A stretch of 64,000 nucleotides of DNA from Alphaproteobacteria bacterium. Its GTDB lineage: Bacteria; Pseudomonadota; Alphaproteobacteria; ATCC43930; CGMCC-115725. Shown in pieces: positions 18,549 through 27,522 of this stretch (position 1 is its first letter; each line of letters opens with the position of its first letter). Where the stretch lies: positions 1 to 64,000 of the forward strand of contig JASHOB010000003.1 in the NCBI GenBank assembly GCA_030041335.1, in the 5' to 3' direction. The notes below the pieces were generated by a model. That model searched no databases, was not told the origin of the DNA, and saw only the letters and a program-made list of their open reading frames with translations. Position numbers and translations under genes: made by a program.

Positions 18549-19285
18549 CTTAGAAGACCTTGACCCAACCGAGTGCGCAATGGCACGCCAGCTCAGGTCG
18601 GTAAGGCCCGGCCGCCTTGGACGAAAGACCAGAGCGCAAGGGCGTCTTAGGTGGCTACGCCGGGTGCTCAAAGCGGCATGCAGAGCGTCTCCGGGGGCCA
18701 TGGCAAAGGCGATCGAGCACACGGCCGACGGGACCGCAAGGCCAACTTGAGTTCACCCGTGGGTCAGCCCTGCTTCCCGAACGTTGCCACTTTCAAACTG
18801 CCAACCCAAACCACGCCACAACGCCAGTCGCGACGCCGACAGCGCCCTGTGTTGTTCTCACAAGATGACGCCGTAACACATTGAATATTATGGATAGTCT
18901 TCACGACGCGGCGAGAAGCCTAGGTAGGGCTGCAGCCCGTCAAGATCATCCTCTGGCATGACGTCCGCAGGGGCGATGCCCTCGAAATATCTGCGACGAG
19001 GACAGGGTGACCTCGGTCACGATACACATCGTGCACTGTGTGCCCGACCAGATCGCCCGGAGCATCGTTGAGGTTATTTTGTTGGTCCGGCCGCAGCTAT
19101 CGGATCGACCCCTTTGAGTACATCATGCGATGGCACGCGCAAGCTGCTTCTGGTGAACGTTCATTTTTTTCGACTTTAGTGTGAGCGATCTCACATTCGG
19201 TCGGGGATATAGAATGGAGAGTTGCGCTACGGGTGCGATGCTTTTTCTCGCTTGGAGTATGAACCAGCTCAACGGGAGGACCACG
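18549..19285. other. Intergenic region with a CRP-type site at its right end
   Basis: These 737 bases hold no frame I can support on either strand. The left part follows the transporter operon without a clear terminator. The right end carries the CRP-type palindrome at 19180-19195 and a GGGAGG ribosome site for the lipoprotein gene. Confidence 0.5.
19180..19195 (+). promoter_or_regulatory. CRP/FNR-type operator TGTGA-N6-TCACA
   Basis: The sequence reads TGTGAGCGATCTCACA, a perfect match to the enterobacterial CRP consensus half-sites with a 6-base spacer; the palindrome extends through all 16 bases. It lies 90 bases before the lipoprotein start, a normal place for activation. Confidence 0.6.
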
Positions 19286-20023
19286 ATGCTCATCCCTTTT
19301 GTTGACCTGCGTCTTGTTCCGTCGCCTGGCCTCGGCATCGGGGCGCTAGTGCGCTGCTTGCCACTCGCCTTCGCGATGACCATGCTCGCAGGCTGTCAAA
19401 CGTTGTTTCAATCGAATTTCAACTCGACCCCTCTCGGCCAGCCGCCGGCGGCGGTGCAAGCGACAGGGACTGCCAGCGTGTTTGGCCCGCCGGGCAGTGT
19501 CATCGTCGTCAGCGCGCCAGGATCGGCCAGCGGTCACTGGCTCCAGGTCAGCCGCGCCAACAATCAGGCCCCGATCGCAGGTATGGTGGGCATGCTGTCG
19601 GCGGTCCCTGGTCCTGGCCAGTACAGTTTCATCTGCGCGATGTACATGCCGACCGGAAGTGGCCTAGCAACGCTCTCTTTCGAACCTTTCCCGCAGCCGC
19701 AGGAGGGCGGAATGTACAGCTTCCTGCATCTCGACTTTACGCAGAAGAACAATGTCCGGATCAACGACAACGATGGCACGAGTTTCGGTACTTTCCCACG
19801 GAATCAGCCGTTTGACGTGACGGTCAGCTTGAACACCGCGGCCTCGCCGCCGACCGCGCATATCGGGCTATTAGGCACCGGAGCATCGGGATCGGCAGAC
19901 TACACGATCACGGAACCGATCCAATTCGTGCAGCAATTTGGCGCGATCCGGGTGTGGATGGGCTATCCGTGGACCGGATATTTCGACTCCGCTGACATTC
20001 TTGTCACGCGCAGTACTAACTGA
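19286..20023 (+). CDS. Putative lipoprotein, 245 aa
   Basis: The N-terminus has a hydrophobic segment followed by the lipobox MLAGC, so the mature protein should start at the cysteine and be lipid-anchored. The rest is rich in Gly, Ser, Pro and Phe, with strand-like pieces such as GMYSFLHLDFTQKNNVRIND, suggesting a beta-sandwich. I do not recognise a named domain. ATG 19286 follows GGGAGG. It is a single gene behind the CRP-type palindrome, suggesting control by a nutritional or cyclic-nucleotide signal. Confidence 0.7.
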   Translation: MLIPFVDLRLVPSPGLGIGALVRCLPLAFAMTMLAGCQTLFQSNFNSTPLGQPPAAVQATGTASVFGPPGSVIVVSAPGSASGHWLQVSRANNQAPIAGMVGMLSAVPGPGQYSFICAMYMPTGSGLATLSFEPFPQPQEGGMYSFLHLDFTQKNNVRINDNDGTSFGTFPRNQPFDVTVSLNTAASPPTAHIGLLGTGASGSADYTITEPIQFVQQFGAIRVWMGYPWTGYFDSADILVTRSTN

Positions 20024-20024
20024 A

Positions 20025-20066
20025 GCCGGGTCAGCAAGGGTCCGATAGCGGGTCAGCCAACCCGGC
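20025..20066 (+). repeat. Inverted repeat after the lipoprotein gene
   Basis: GCCGGGT (20025-20031) and ACCCGGC (20060-20066) can pair across a 28-base loop that contains two copies of GGGTCAGC. It may act as a weak transcription end, but there is no T-run. Confidence 0.3.
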
Positions 20067-20148
20067 CTAATGGGAATTTAATCTGGCCCACGTTCGAAGC
20101 GGGAGCCAATCCCGGCAGTTTTGGGAACAAGCGGATCCACCTCGCCGC

Positions 20149-20331
20149 TTATAGCTCAGATGCCGGCAACAGGTACAGGTGCGCCCAATTATCCGTGCGC
20201 CTGATCATTACCTCGCGCTGCAACTCAGCAATTCTTGTTTCCCATTGGGTTGCAGCTGCCGGCTCCTTGACCCGGTCCCCCACGGGCATGCTGGCGTGGA
20301 CGGGGTCGCACAATCGAAGACTTGCCAGCAA
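20149..20331 (-). pseudogene. Remnant of the REWEARI-type small gene
   Basis: The minus strand encodes TQWETRIAELQREVMIRR and then DNWAHLYLLP, related to REWEARIADLQADL and DDWAELLP of the 81-residue protein at 854-1099. The upstream half does not align and no ribosome site is seen. It is probably a decayed or partial copy. The remaining bases to 20555 hold nothing identifiable. Confidence 0.35.
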
Positions 20332-20555
20332 ATCCAGGCCGAGCGAGGGGTAATCTACCGCGCTTCAATTCGTCAAATAGCTGATCTCCTCAGAAATGAA
20401 TGCCTAGCATCAGCCAGTCGCGGCATTCGGTCGAGAATGCTGACAGAAATTCAGAGAGAATGCAGTCAAAATTGTTCTTTATTGTTGAAATTTCGTACGG
20501 CAGCTATTCTTCCGTTAGTAAAACAAACGCCGCGTTAATCCGCGGCCGCGACCCC

Positions 20556-20957
20556 TCACGCGTTCGCGGCCACGCTCAACTGGTACAGTCGACCGGTCGC
20601 GTCCAGCTGCTCCACCCGCCACTCGCCGCCGACGCCGGCAATCATCCATCTGAGCAACGCCCAAAGATCGGCGTCGACGTCGCTGTCGTTCAGCGGCTCC
20701 AGCGCATCTGGCAGGGCGTAGATCTCGATTCCGTCAGGAAACGGCTCTCCGCTGCGACCGATAAAGACGAGCGCGTAGATCATGCCCGAGGAAGCCCGCA
20801 CGTAACCGGGGCGCTCGAGCCTGTTGGCACCGAGAGAAAACTGCCGGACGAAGAATTCCCGGAATTCGGGATAGTGCCCAACCCGGTCTTCCGCGAGCAC
20901 GAACGCTCTTCTCTTGCCTTCGGGCGTGTAATTTTCGATGACGTGAATTTCGGTCAT
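20556..20957 (-). CDS. Hypothetical protein, 133 aa
   Basis: This soluble protein begins MTEIHVIENYTPEGKRRAFV and contains no motif I recognise. It has a strand-rich middle (YALVFIGRSGEPFPDGIEIY) and an acidic C-terminal third with LWALLRWMIAGVGGEW. Its ATG overlaps the stop of the haloalkane dehalogenase-like gene by four bases (ATGA), so it is the last gene of that operon and likely works with it. Function unknown. Confidence 0.65.
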   Translation of the reverse strand: MTEIHVIENYTPEGKRRAFVLAEDRVGHYPEFREFFVRQFSLGANRLERPGYVRASSGMIYALVFIGRSGEPFPDGIEIYALPDALEPLNDSDVDADLWALLRWMIAGVGGEWRVEQLDATGRLYQLSVAANA

Positions 20958-21877
20958 GACTGCTTTCCGTCGATGCGGTCCAGGAAACGATTGATCTTGC
21001 CGGCGATCTCCTCGCCCGAGTCCTCCTGCAGGAAGTGCCGGCCGGTCACCAGTTCGGGTCCCTCTGCGTGCGGCAAGAGCTCTTTGAAGCGCGTCGCAAA
21101 GGTCGCGTGGTCGAAGACCTCGTCCTCCCTGCCCCAGACCAAAAGCGTCGGGAATTTAGACTTCCTCAGCTCGCGCTCGAGCCATTCGAAGCGGGCCAAA
21201 CCGCGTGCGCTTTCGTCGAGCGGTATCCAGCGCGGCCAGGTCCATGTGAGAAGACGGGATCCCGGATCGGGCAATATGCCCTCGTAGACACTCTGAGCCT
21301 CCGCTCTGAACTTCTTACGGTCGACCACGGAAAGGTACATCCCGCGGCCGGCAAGCGCGTTGTGGTGTCCGAGAAGATACGGACCAACGAGGGGCGCATG
21401 CATCATGCGCCAGGGAAATATGCGTTTGTGGAATTCGGCCGGAGGTAGCGGCCATGCCCACGTGCTCATGATCACCAGAGCGCGGACGCGGTCGGAATTG
21501 GACAGCGCGAACCCCAGACCCGTAGGTCCACCCCAATCGTGACAAACCATGGTCGCGTTGCGCAAGTCGAGTTGCCGCAGCAGGCCGGTGAGGTTGGCGA
21601 TATGGCCGTCGAGCGTGTGAGCTTGTTCGCGGACAGGCTTCTCGGACAGCCCGAAACCGACCATGTCCGGAACGATTACACGCCTCCCGGCCGCGGATAG
21701 CGGCTTCACAAACTTCCGGTACAAAAATCCCCAAGCCGGGTTGCCGTGCAGAAGAACCACGGGATTGCCGACGCCCTCGTCGACGTAGTGCATTTGCCAG
21801 CCGTTGACGCGCTTGTAGTTTGGCTCGTATGGCCACTGCTGATGCGCAAACCGCCGTACTTCTCCTGATGCCTCCAT
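20954..21877 (-). CDS. Haloalkane dehalogenase-like alpha/beta hydrolase
   Basis: The 307-residue protein has the haloalkane dehalogenase features. HGNPAWGFLYR (His44-Asn46) supplies the oxyanion hole and a halide-binding Asn, the nucleophile Asp114 is in VCHDWGGPTG and is followed by Trp115, which also binds halide, and the catalytic His281 lies in GRHFLQED. Halide-stabilising Asn and Trp together distinguish these enzymes from epoxide hydrolases. It would replace a carbon-bound halogen by hydroxyl. The start ATG 21877 follows GAGGG and lies 9 bases after the beta-propeller gene stop. Confidence 0.8.
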   Translation of the reverse strand: MEASGEVRRFAHQQWPYEPNYKRVNGWQMHYVDEGVGNPVVLLHGNPAWGFLYRKFVKPLSAAGRRVIVPDMVGFGLSEKPVREQAHTLDGHIANLTGLLRQLDLRNATMVCHDWGGPTGLGFALSNSDRVRALVIMSTWAWPLPPAEFHKRIFPWRMMHAPLVGPYLLGHHNALAGRGMYLSVVDRKKFRAEAQSVYEGILPDPGSRLLTWTWPRWIPLDESARGLARFEWLERELRKSKFPTLLVWGREDEVFDHATFATRFKELLPHAEGPELVTGRHFLQEDSGEEIAGKINRFLDRIDGKQS

Positions 21878-21886
21878 TTTTTTCCC

Positions 21887-22708
21887 TCATCCAAAGAAGA
21901 TCACAGCCTGACCGTTGAGACGCGGCAGCCTGACCACTGCGCCCAAACTTTTGCCCGAGGTGAAATCGAACGCGAGGACTTCGTCCTGGGCCACGCAATA
22001 CAACTTTCCGTCCGGTCCAAACCGCAAACCGCGCGGCTTCCTGAATCCTGCCTCTTGATCCGGAGCGAGCACGCGAACGAGACGGCCGTCGGCTCGATCG
22101 TATTCGCGGATGCTCGTCACTGCGTCGGGAGCTCCGAAGGGATGTTCACTGCTCACGACCACGTTGCCGTTCGGCCCGATTGTGAGGTCAAGCGGACTGA
22201 GCGCCGGATCTTTCCAGGAGAAGTTGACCCGCCAGTCTAGGCCAAACGCTAGAATGGAGTTATCGCCTTTGCCTCCTGGGCCGATGCCCGACGCGAGAAA
22301 GAGCGTACCGTCCCGACCGAATGCAAAACCGCGGGGGAAGGGGACCACCGCTGACAGAAGCAGAGATTCGCCGGCGGAATCGAGCGTTGGCGCAAATGCC
22401 ATTATCGTCCGCGCAGCGCGCAAACCGACGTAGTATCGGCCGTCGGGTCCGAAATTGCCGCCGCCCGGGTTCAGTCCAGGGATCGCGCCGGTGTCGCGAA
22501 CCACAATGCCGTTGGCGTCGAGCGCCAGGATCCGGTTCGAACCGCTATTGAGGAACAGCAAACCACCGTCGACGCCAACACCGCGCGGATCGACGATTCG
22601 AGCGTCGTCGCTGAAAGGTCCGAGCGGCTCTCCGTTTCTATCGAACGCCAGCAGCTTGCCGTAACCCGAACCGCTCGCGCCTGAGGCGCTCGTCACCAGG
22701 AGAAGCAT
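21887..22708 (-). CDS. NHL/SMP-30-like beta-propeller protein
   Basis: A 273-residue protein made of repeated blades, each with a form of GxDGxLY: RGVGVDGGLLFLNSG, GNFGPDGRYYVGL, RGFAFGRDGTLFLASG and RGLRFGPDGKLYCV. This is the NHL/SMP-30-like propeller fold, which either binds ligands or acts as a lactonase. There is no clear signal peptide with the start at ATG 22708, which follows AGAGGAA; a longer frame to 22846 exists without a ribosome site. It is the first gene of the operon with the dehalogenase-like enzyme. Confidence 0.7.
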   Translation of the reverse strand: MLLLVTSASGASGSGYGKLLAFDRNGEPLGPFSDDARIVDPRGVGVDGGLLFLNSGSNRILALDANGIVVRDTGAIPGLNPGGGNFGPDGRYYVGLRAARTIMAFAPTLDSAGESLLLSAVVPFPRGFAFGRDGTLFLASGIGPGGKGDNSILAFGLDWRVNFSWKDPALSPLDLTIGPNGNVVVSSEHPFGAPDAVTSIREYDRADGRLVRVLAPDQEAGFRKPRGLRFGPDGKLYCVAQDEVLAFDFTSGKSLGAVVRLPRLNGQAVIFFG

Positions 22709-23350
22709 CGCAGTTCCTCTCGTTGCGACAGCTGCACTCCGATGCGCAGCCCGCCACTCATACGACACGCGATTCATACCAACCAGCTTCGATGTGGGGA
22801 TAGCTGTTATTCCGGCGTGGAATGATGCCGACGTCCCTGGAATCAAATTTCGACTTGGAATGAGTGATATTGCCCCGACCCGCTTTCCGATCGTGTTCGA
22901 TATAGAGGAGGCTGCCTAACCACGATTGATGTTTGTTGAAACGGAGAACTCAAACGATCATCGGCTTCAAACTCGAACAGGTGGAGACGATGCAGGCCGG
23001 GAGACGCTGTTGAGAGCAAGATCAAGCGAACCGGGCTCGGGCCGCTGGCCCGACAGCATTGCCGGGGCGGATGCGGTAACTGGACGGTCGAGGCCGTCGA
23101 GGGCAGTTAATATGATCGGTTCTGCGTCGCAAGCGGAGTTCGACGAATTCCCGTTGGTGCGAGGGTTTTGGAGAATCGAGCAGTAGAATTCGCAATACGC
23201 TCGAGTGCAGCGGGCTGTGGTTCTTCGCCGACTGGGCCCATGCTTCGACTGTCACTTCGATACAATCGTTCGACTGATCCGCTTGAAAGGGCAATTGGCG
23301 CGTGCTCATGTGATTCTTTGCATGCGGGCGCTTGGGGAAGGATTTGGGAA
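22709..23350. other. Divergent intergenic region
   Basis: The region separates the leftward beta-propeller gene from the rightward SDR gene and must contain both promoters. No operator palindrome stands out. GAAGGA just before 23351 is the SDR ribosome site. Confidence 0.4.
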
Positions 23351-24085
23351 ATGGCTACAACCGCGCTTATTACCGGAGGAACTAGTGGTATTGGTCGTGC
23401 CGTAGCCAACAAACTCGCCGAGTTGGGCGTCCACGTTGTGGTCGCAGGACGTGACGTGAAGCGCGGCGAGAAGACAATTGCCGAAATAAGAAGGGCGGGC
23501 GGACAGGCGGACTTCATTTCGTCCGATCTTCGGGATGCTTCGAGTGCCAGAGAGGTGGCGCGACGAGCTGTCGATCTTGGAAACGGCAAGATCGATATCC
23601 TGATCAACAATGCCGGAATTTATCCTTTTGGGCTGACCCATGAGGCCAGCGAGGACTTGTTTGATAAGGTCTATTCGCTCAACGTGAAAGTTCCGTATTT
23701 CCTCGTTGCCGAGCTCGCCCCGTTAATGGCGAAGCGTGGCAAAGGCGCGATCGTCAATCTCTCAACGATGGTTGCGGATTACGGGGCATCCGGCATGAGC
23801 CTTTATGGGTCGAGCAAAGCCGCGATCAATCTGCTGACGAAAGTGTGGGCAGCCGAATATGGCAGCCGTGGCGTCCGCGTCAACGCCGTTAGCCCCGGAC
23901 CTACTCGTACCGAAGGGACAGGTTCGATGGGCGAAGGCCTTGAGCGACTAGCCGCTGAGGCACCAGCGGGGCGTCCAGCGACGGCAGACGAGATAGCCGA
24001 AGCCATCGTCTTCCTCGCGACAGATCGCTCCAGTTTCGTCCAGGGCGCAAAACTCGCAGTGGATGGCGGCAGAACCGCCATCTAG
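23351..24085 (+). CDS. SDR family oxidoreductase
   Basis: A classical short-chain dehydrogenase/reductase of 244 residues, using NAD(H) or NADP(H). The cofactor motif TGGTSGIG is at residues 8-15, the stabilising NNAG follows ILI, the catalytic Ser is in NLSTM and the Tyr and Lys are in LYGSSKAA. The C-terminus FVQGAKLAVDGGRTAI is typical of FabG-like members. An Arg following the second strand (VVAGRDVKRG) suggests NADP preference. The gene stands alone, so the substrate is unknown. ATG 23351 is chosen over the longer upstream frame, which has no ribosome site. Confidence 0.9.
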   Translation: MATTALITGGTSGIGRAVANKLAELGVHVVVAGRDVKRGEKTIAEIRRAGGQADFISSDLRDASSAREVARRAVDLGNGKIDILINNAGIYPFGLTHEASEDLFDKVYSLNVKVPYFLVAELAPLMAKRGKGAIVNLSTMVADYGASGMSLYGSSKAAINLLTKVWAAEYGSRGVRVNAVSPGPTRTEGTGSMGEGLERLAAEAPAGRPATADEIAEAIVFLATDRSSFVQGAKLAVDGGRTAI

Positions 24086-24301
24086 TCTGGTCTTAAAGAT
24101 TGCTCGAGGAGAACTCCGCAAGGAGACGTTATCGACGACCCGATGAATGTTCTGAAATGTCGCAAATGGTGCAAGGCATGACGCCGCGTCAGGGCATCTG
24201 CGGTGACGGCGTGGCAAGATAGAAGCGGCAGCGACGTATTTCTTTGACGGGCGGCGCGCAACCCAGATTAGCTGACGCCGATTCGGAGTTGCGGAGCGCA
24301 A

Positions 24302-24651
24302 TCAGCACAAAGTGAACATCGGGTTGCCGTGCGCCGTCTGGACGGCAGGCAATACCGCCATCACCGGATCGTGGCGCAGCTCGTCGTGGTCGTTGAGGTC
24401 CTCAAAGCCCAGCGCCAGACCAAACACCCTTTGTCCTACCAGCGTCGAAATCCACGGCTCAATCAGCTCCGGCACCCGAGCGTCCGTGAAGCACGCGGCA
24501 AAACGATCCACCAGGCGGATCGCCCGGTCCGTGTCACCCAGCAGCATCGCCCCGGCGTCCGAGGTGATCGAGTCGCCGTCAAATGCCGCCGCCACCGACG
24601 CCGCTCTATGGCGGCAAATTCGAGCTGTTGTGCGCTACACTCTGTCGGCAT
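24302..24651 (-). pseudogene. IS1380-family transposase remnant
   Basis: The minus strand encodes the family N-terminus MPTECSAQQLEFAAIERR, then after a frameshift near 24598 continues AAAFDGDSITSDAGAMLLGD and LGFEDLNDHDELRHDPVMAV. The frame then runs out of the family and stops. Only about a quarter of a normal transposase of some 430 residues remains, and no terminal inverted repeats are seen. It is a decayed, truncated insertion-sequence piece. Confidence 0.75.
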
Positions 24652-25183
24652 CGGGGCACTTCCTTGGACCAGAGTAAATTCGTCGTTGCTAAACAGATTT
24701 GTCAGAGTCCGCGCCCCGATGCGTCTACATTCCTTGAGAAATGCCGGTTAGAGGTTGGTGTTTAGAGGTCTGGGTCTCGAGGCGGGGGCTGCGATCTGAG
24801 GGTCATGGGGCAGGATCGACGCCAGAGTTTTTTTGGCCGCTGGCGCGATTTGGTGAGAGAGAGGAAAAAAGACATCGCCTCACACCAGAGCAGCGCCCTC
24901 TGCGGTGTTGCAGCGGCGTCCTGAACGACTTAGTGGCGTTCCCGCGTTTCTGCTTCCCGGCTAGTACAGCGGTTTCAGGCGGAGCCACAGTTGTCTTGGA
25001 GCGGGCCGTTTTGGGTGGCTTTCTGTCGGTCCGCTTGCAGGCTCGCATGTTGCAAAAGCAGGCGTTCGACATATAGCCCGATCGGACCCAAAGTGGTGGT
25101 CATTGATGATGATCGCCTATTGTCGGCTCTGTGCCACAAGCGAATGTTCTCGGCTGGTTCCGGCCGCTAGCTGCCGCAGACCA
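24652..25183. other. Intergenic region with no identifiable gene
   Basis: Short overlapping frames occur on both strands, none with a ribosome site or recognisable motif. It lies between the transposase remnant and the TMEM175-type gene and is probably further debris. The 216 bases between the SDR stop and the remnant are likewise empty. Confidence 0.45.
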
Positions 25184-25777
25184 TTACTTCCTCGCTCCTG
25201 GTGCTTCGGGCTTCAGATAAACGATCAGACAACAAATGCACATCGCCAGGCCAAGCAGCGGATGCTTCAGTGCGACAACCGCAGCCGCCGCGAAGACGCA
25301 CAGCGTGACGAGGGACCGGATGCGCATGATTCTGCGCTCCCTGGTCGAGACAGCGTCGACCGGCATTCGCTCAATAAGCTCCCAGATCAGACAAATGTAA
25401 GTGACGTTGACGAGGAAGAAGACCGACGCATAGAAAGCGACGGGTTGAGACGCGAGCTGACTGACAGCCATCCAAGCGGTGGAGAGGGGAAGCAGCGACA
25501 CCGAAAACAGATGCGCGAAGTTGAACCACATCAGACGAGGGGTCGCCTCACTGGCATAGTGCATCAGATGGTGATGATTGGCCCAGACAATGGCAATGAA
25601 CAGATAGCTCACCGCATAACTCAACCACGTGGGCCAAAGCGACAGCAGCGCGCTGAACGTCGGAAATGCCGGGGGCCGCAGTTCCAAAACGAGGACGGTT
25701 ATAAGAACGGCGAACACCGCGTCGGAAAAGAAGCTCAGCCGCTCGGGGGTCCTTTTCGCGTGCGGCACGACCGTCAA
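25184..25777 (-). CDS. TMEM175/DUF1211 family membrane protein
   Basis: A 197-residue inner-membrane protein with about six hydrophobic segments. The first carries the family filter signature RLSFFSDAVFAVLITVLVLE, containing FSD. Bacterial TMEM175 proteins are tetrameric potassium-permeable channels lacking the TVGYG loop. The second segment region AIVWANHHHLMHY is also family-typical. It lies 46 bases beyond the alpha/beta hydrolase gene on the same strand and could be co-transcribed. No function specific to this locus is visible. Confidence 0.8.
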   Translation of the reverse strand: MTVVPHAKRTPERLSFFSDAVFAVLITVLVLELRPPAFPTFSALLSLWPTWLSYAVSYLFIAIVWANHHHLMHYASEATPRLMWFNFAHLFSVSLLPLSTAWMAVSQLASQPVAFYASVFFLVNVTYICLIWELIERMPVDAVSTRERRIMRIRSLVTLCVFAAAAVVALKHPLLGLAMCICCLIVYLKPEAPGARK

Positions 25778-25823
25778 CCCCTTCCCGCCGTCGACAGGGC
25801 GTCGACCTTTCTGTGATCGACGC

Positions 25824-26675
25824 TCAGTTCAGAAAATCGCGGATGCTTTCGGAGATTTCACGGGCATGCGTTTCCAAGGCGAAGTGGCCAGTGTCGAGGA
25901 AACGCACAACCGCACCGGGAATATCGCGCTTAAACGCCTCGGCACCACGCGGCAGAAAGAACGGGTCGTTCTTGCCCCAGACCGCCAAAAGTCGCGGCTT
26001 GTGGGTGCGGAAGTATTCTTGGAATGAGGGGTAGAGCGCGACGTTGCTCCGGTAATCGCCGAACAAGTCGAGTTGGATTTCATCGGCGCCGGGACGGGCC
26101 AAATAAAAATTGTCGAGGTTCTGACCGTCCGGCGACACCACCGTTTGGTCGGGAACGCCGTGGGTGTATTGCCAGCGGGTTGTTTGCGGCGTGAGGAAAA
26201 CGCGCAGCGCGTCCCGGTTCGCCTGCGAAGGATTTTCCCAATAGGCTCGAATCGGGGTCCAGCCGTCGCTGAGACCCTCGTCATAGGCGTTGCCGTTCTG
26301 CGAAATAATGGCAGTTATCCGCTCGGGATGACGGACGGCAATCCGAAAGCCTGTCGGCGCGCCGTAGTCAAAGACGTACACGGCAAACGGATTGAAGCCG
26401 ATGATCTCGGCGAACCGACCAATCACACCGGCAATATTGTCGAACGTGTAGCTGAATTTTTCGCGCGGCGGCATATCGGATTGACCGAACCCGGGGAGGT
26501 CCGGCGCGACGATGTGAAATCTGTCGCCGAGCAACGAGATTAGGTCGCGGAACATGTGGCCGGCGGTCGGGAAGCCGTGCAGGAGCAGAAGCTTCGACGC
26601 GTCGGCCGGTCCCGCTTCGCGATAGAAGATCTTGAAGCCGTCGACATCGGCCGTGTGATATCGGACAGGTATCAT
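25824..26675 (-). CDS. Alpha/beta hydrolase, epoxide-hydrolase-like
   Basis: This 283-residue enzyme has the oxyanion motif HGFPTAGHMF and a nucleophile elbow with Asp (VYVFDYGAPTGFR). The catalytic His lies in DTGHFALETHA near the C-terminus. An Asp nucleophile places it in the epoxide hydrolase/haloacetate dehalogenase group rather than the esterases. It lacks the Asn-Trp halide pair seen in the dehalogenase at 20954-21877. ATG 26675 follows AAAGGAGAG. The neighbour 23 bases upstream on the same strand is also an alpha/beta hydrolase. Confidence 0.8.
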   Translation of the reverse strand: MIPVRYHTADVDGFKIFYREAGPADASKLLLLHGFPTAGHMFRDLISLLGDRFHIVAPDLPGFGQSDMPPREKFSYTFDNIAGVIGRFAEIIGFNPFAVYVFDYGAPTGFRIAVRHPERITAIISQNGNAYDEGLSDGWTPIRAYWENPSQANRDALRVFLTPQTTRWQYTHGVPDQTVVSPDGQNLDNFYLARPGADEIQLDLFGDYRSNVALYPSFQEYFRTHKPRLLAVWGKNDPFFLPRGAEAFKRDIPGAVVRFLDTGHFALETHAREISESIRDFLN

Positions 26676-26698
26676 GAAGCTCTCCTTTGTTTGCAACC

Positions 26699-27388
26699 TC
26701 AGTTGCTGGTCACGGAGCGGATCGCATCCCGAATGATGTCCACGACGACCGCTGGAGCGGTCACGCTCGGTGTGTGATCAACGGCATGCGCCTTTGTCCT
26801 CGCCTTCATGCGCTCCGCCATAAAGCGCTGCGTCTCGGGGGCGATCATCCGGTCCTGTTCGGCAAGGAGAAACCAACTTGGAAGGTCCCTCCACAGCGGT
26901 TGCCCGACCGGAACGGTAATGCAGTCGATTGATATCGGCCGCTGCACGGCCGCAAGTACCGCACGCTGATCGGCGGAAGCGTTCTGGGCGAATGCTGCTC
27001 CGAAGGCTTCATCGGGCAACCAAATTAGCCCATTGTCGTCCGGTGCGAGCTTTGGCGCTTGCGGATGCGGCTCGCGGTGATAGAACACATCCGCGACTTT
27101 CTCGCCTGCGTCGGGAGCAAGAGCGGTTACGTAGACCAGAGCCTTGACGCGTTCCGGACGCGCCAGAGCGATCACCGCGCCGGCATAGGCATGTCCCGCT
27201 AAAACGATCGGACCTTTAGTCCGGTCTAGGGTGCGATTGAGCGCGGCCACGTCGTCCGCAAGGGAGGTTAGCGGCAGCGGTGCCGCCGACACCTTCACGT
27301 TCTCTTCTTTGAGGGTCGCTATAACCCCAGCCCAACTTGACCCGTCTGCCCATGCGCCGTGGGCAAGGATTACACTGACGTCTTCCAT
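26699..27388 (-). CDS. Alpha/beta hydrolase-fold protein lacking the nucleophile serine
   Basis: The 229-residue protein matches the EstC/salicylate-esterase-like group: VILAHGAWADGSSWAGVI at the N-terminus and the elbow IVLAGHAYAGAVIALA. In enzymes of the group the elbow is GHSYGG; here Ala67 takes the place of the serine, so classical ester hydrolysis should fail. A histidine is kept near the end (AVDHTPSVTAP). It may bind a ligand or use other chemistry. It is transcribed away from the CGNR regulator, sharing a 134-base region rich in operator-like repeats. Confidence 0.7.
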   Translation of the reverse strand: MEDVSVILAHGAWADGSSWAGVIATLKEENVKVSAAPLPLTSLADDVAALNRTLDRTKGPIVLAGHAYAGAVIALARPERVKALVYVTALAPDAGEKVADVFYHREPHPQAPKLAPDDNGLIWLPDEAFGAAFAQNASADQRAVLAAVQRPISIDCITVPVGQPLWRDLPSWFLLAEQDRMIAPETQRFMAERMKARTKAHAVDHTPSVTAPAVVVDIIRDAIRSVTSN

Positions 27389-27420
27389 TGCTGCCTCTCT
27401 CGGGGTTGCAGGCTAGGCTT

Positions 27421-27495
27421 AATAACCACATAAATGTCATTTGACGGGTTATTACAAGCAGTCCATAACTTGTCAATGATAACCTGACCGGTTAT
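27421..27495. promoter_or_regulatory. Divergent promoter and repeated operator of the CGNR/hydrolase pair
   Basis: Repeats of the form TTGAC-N2-GTTAT occur on both strands: 27441-27452 plus, 27465-27476 minus, and a variant CTGACCGGTTAT at 27484-27495 plus. ATAACC-N5-GGTTAT at 27479-27495 is a perfect palindrome. Possible promoters face each other: plus TTGACG (27441) with CATAAC 17 bases on, and minus TTGACA (27476) with AATAAC 17 bases on. The CGNR protein is the likely binder. Confidence 0.6.
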
Positions 27496-27522
27496 GCGAT
27501 TAGCCTTCGCAAAAGGCCAATC

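Noticed and set aside
20400-21287. A 295-residue plus-strand frame over the dehalogenase region
   Set aside because: It is antisense to two coupled genes with recognisable motifs or operon structure.
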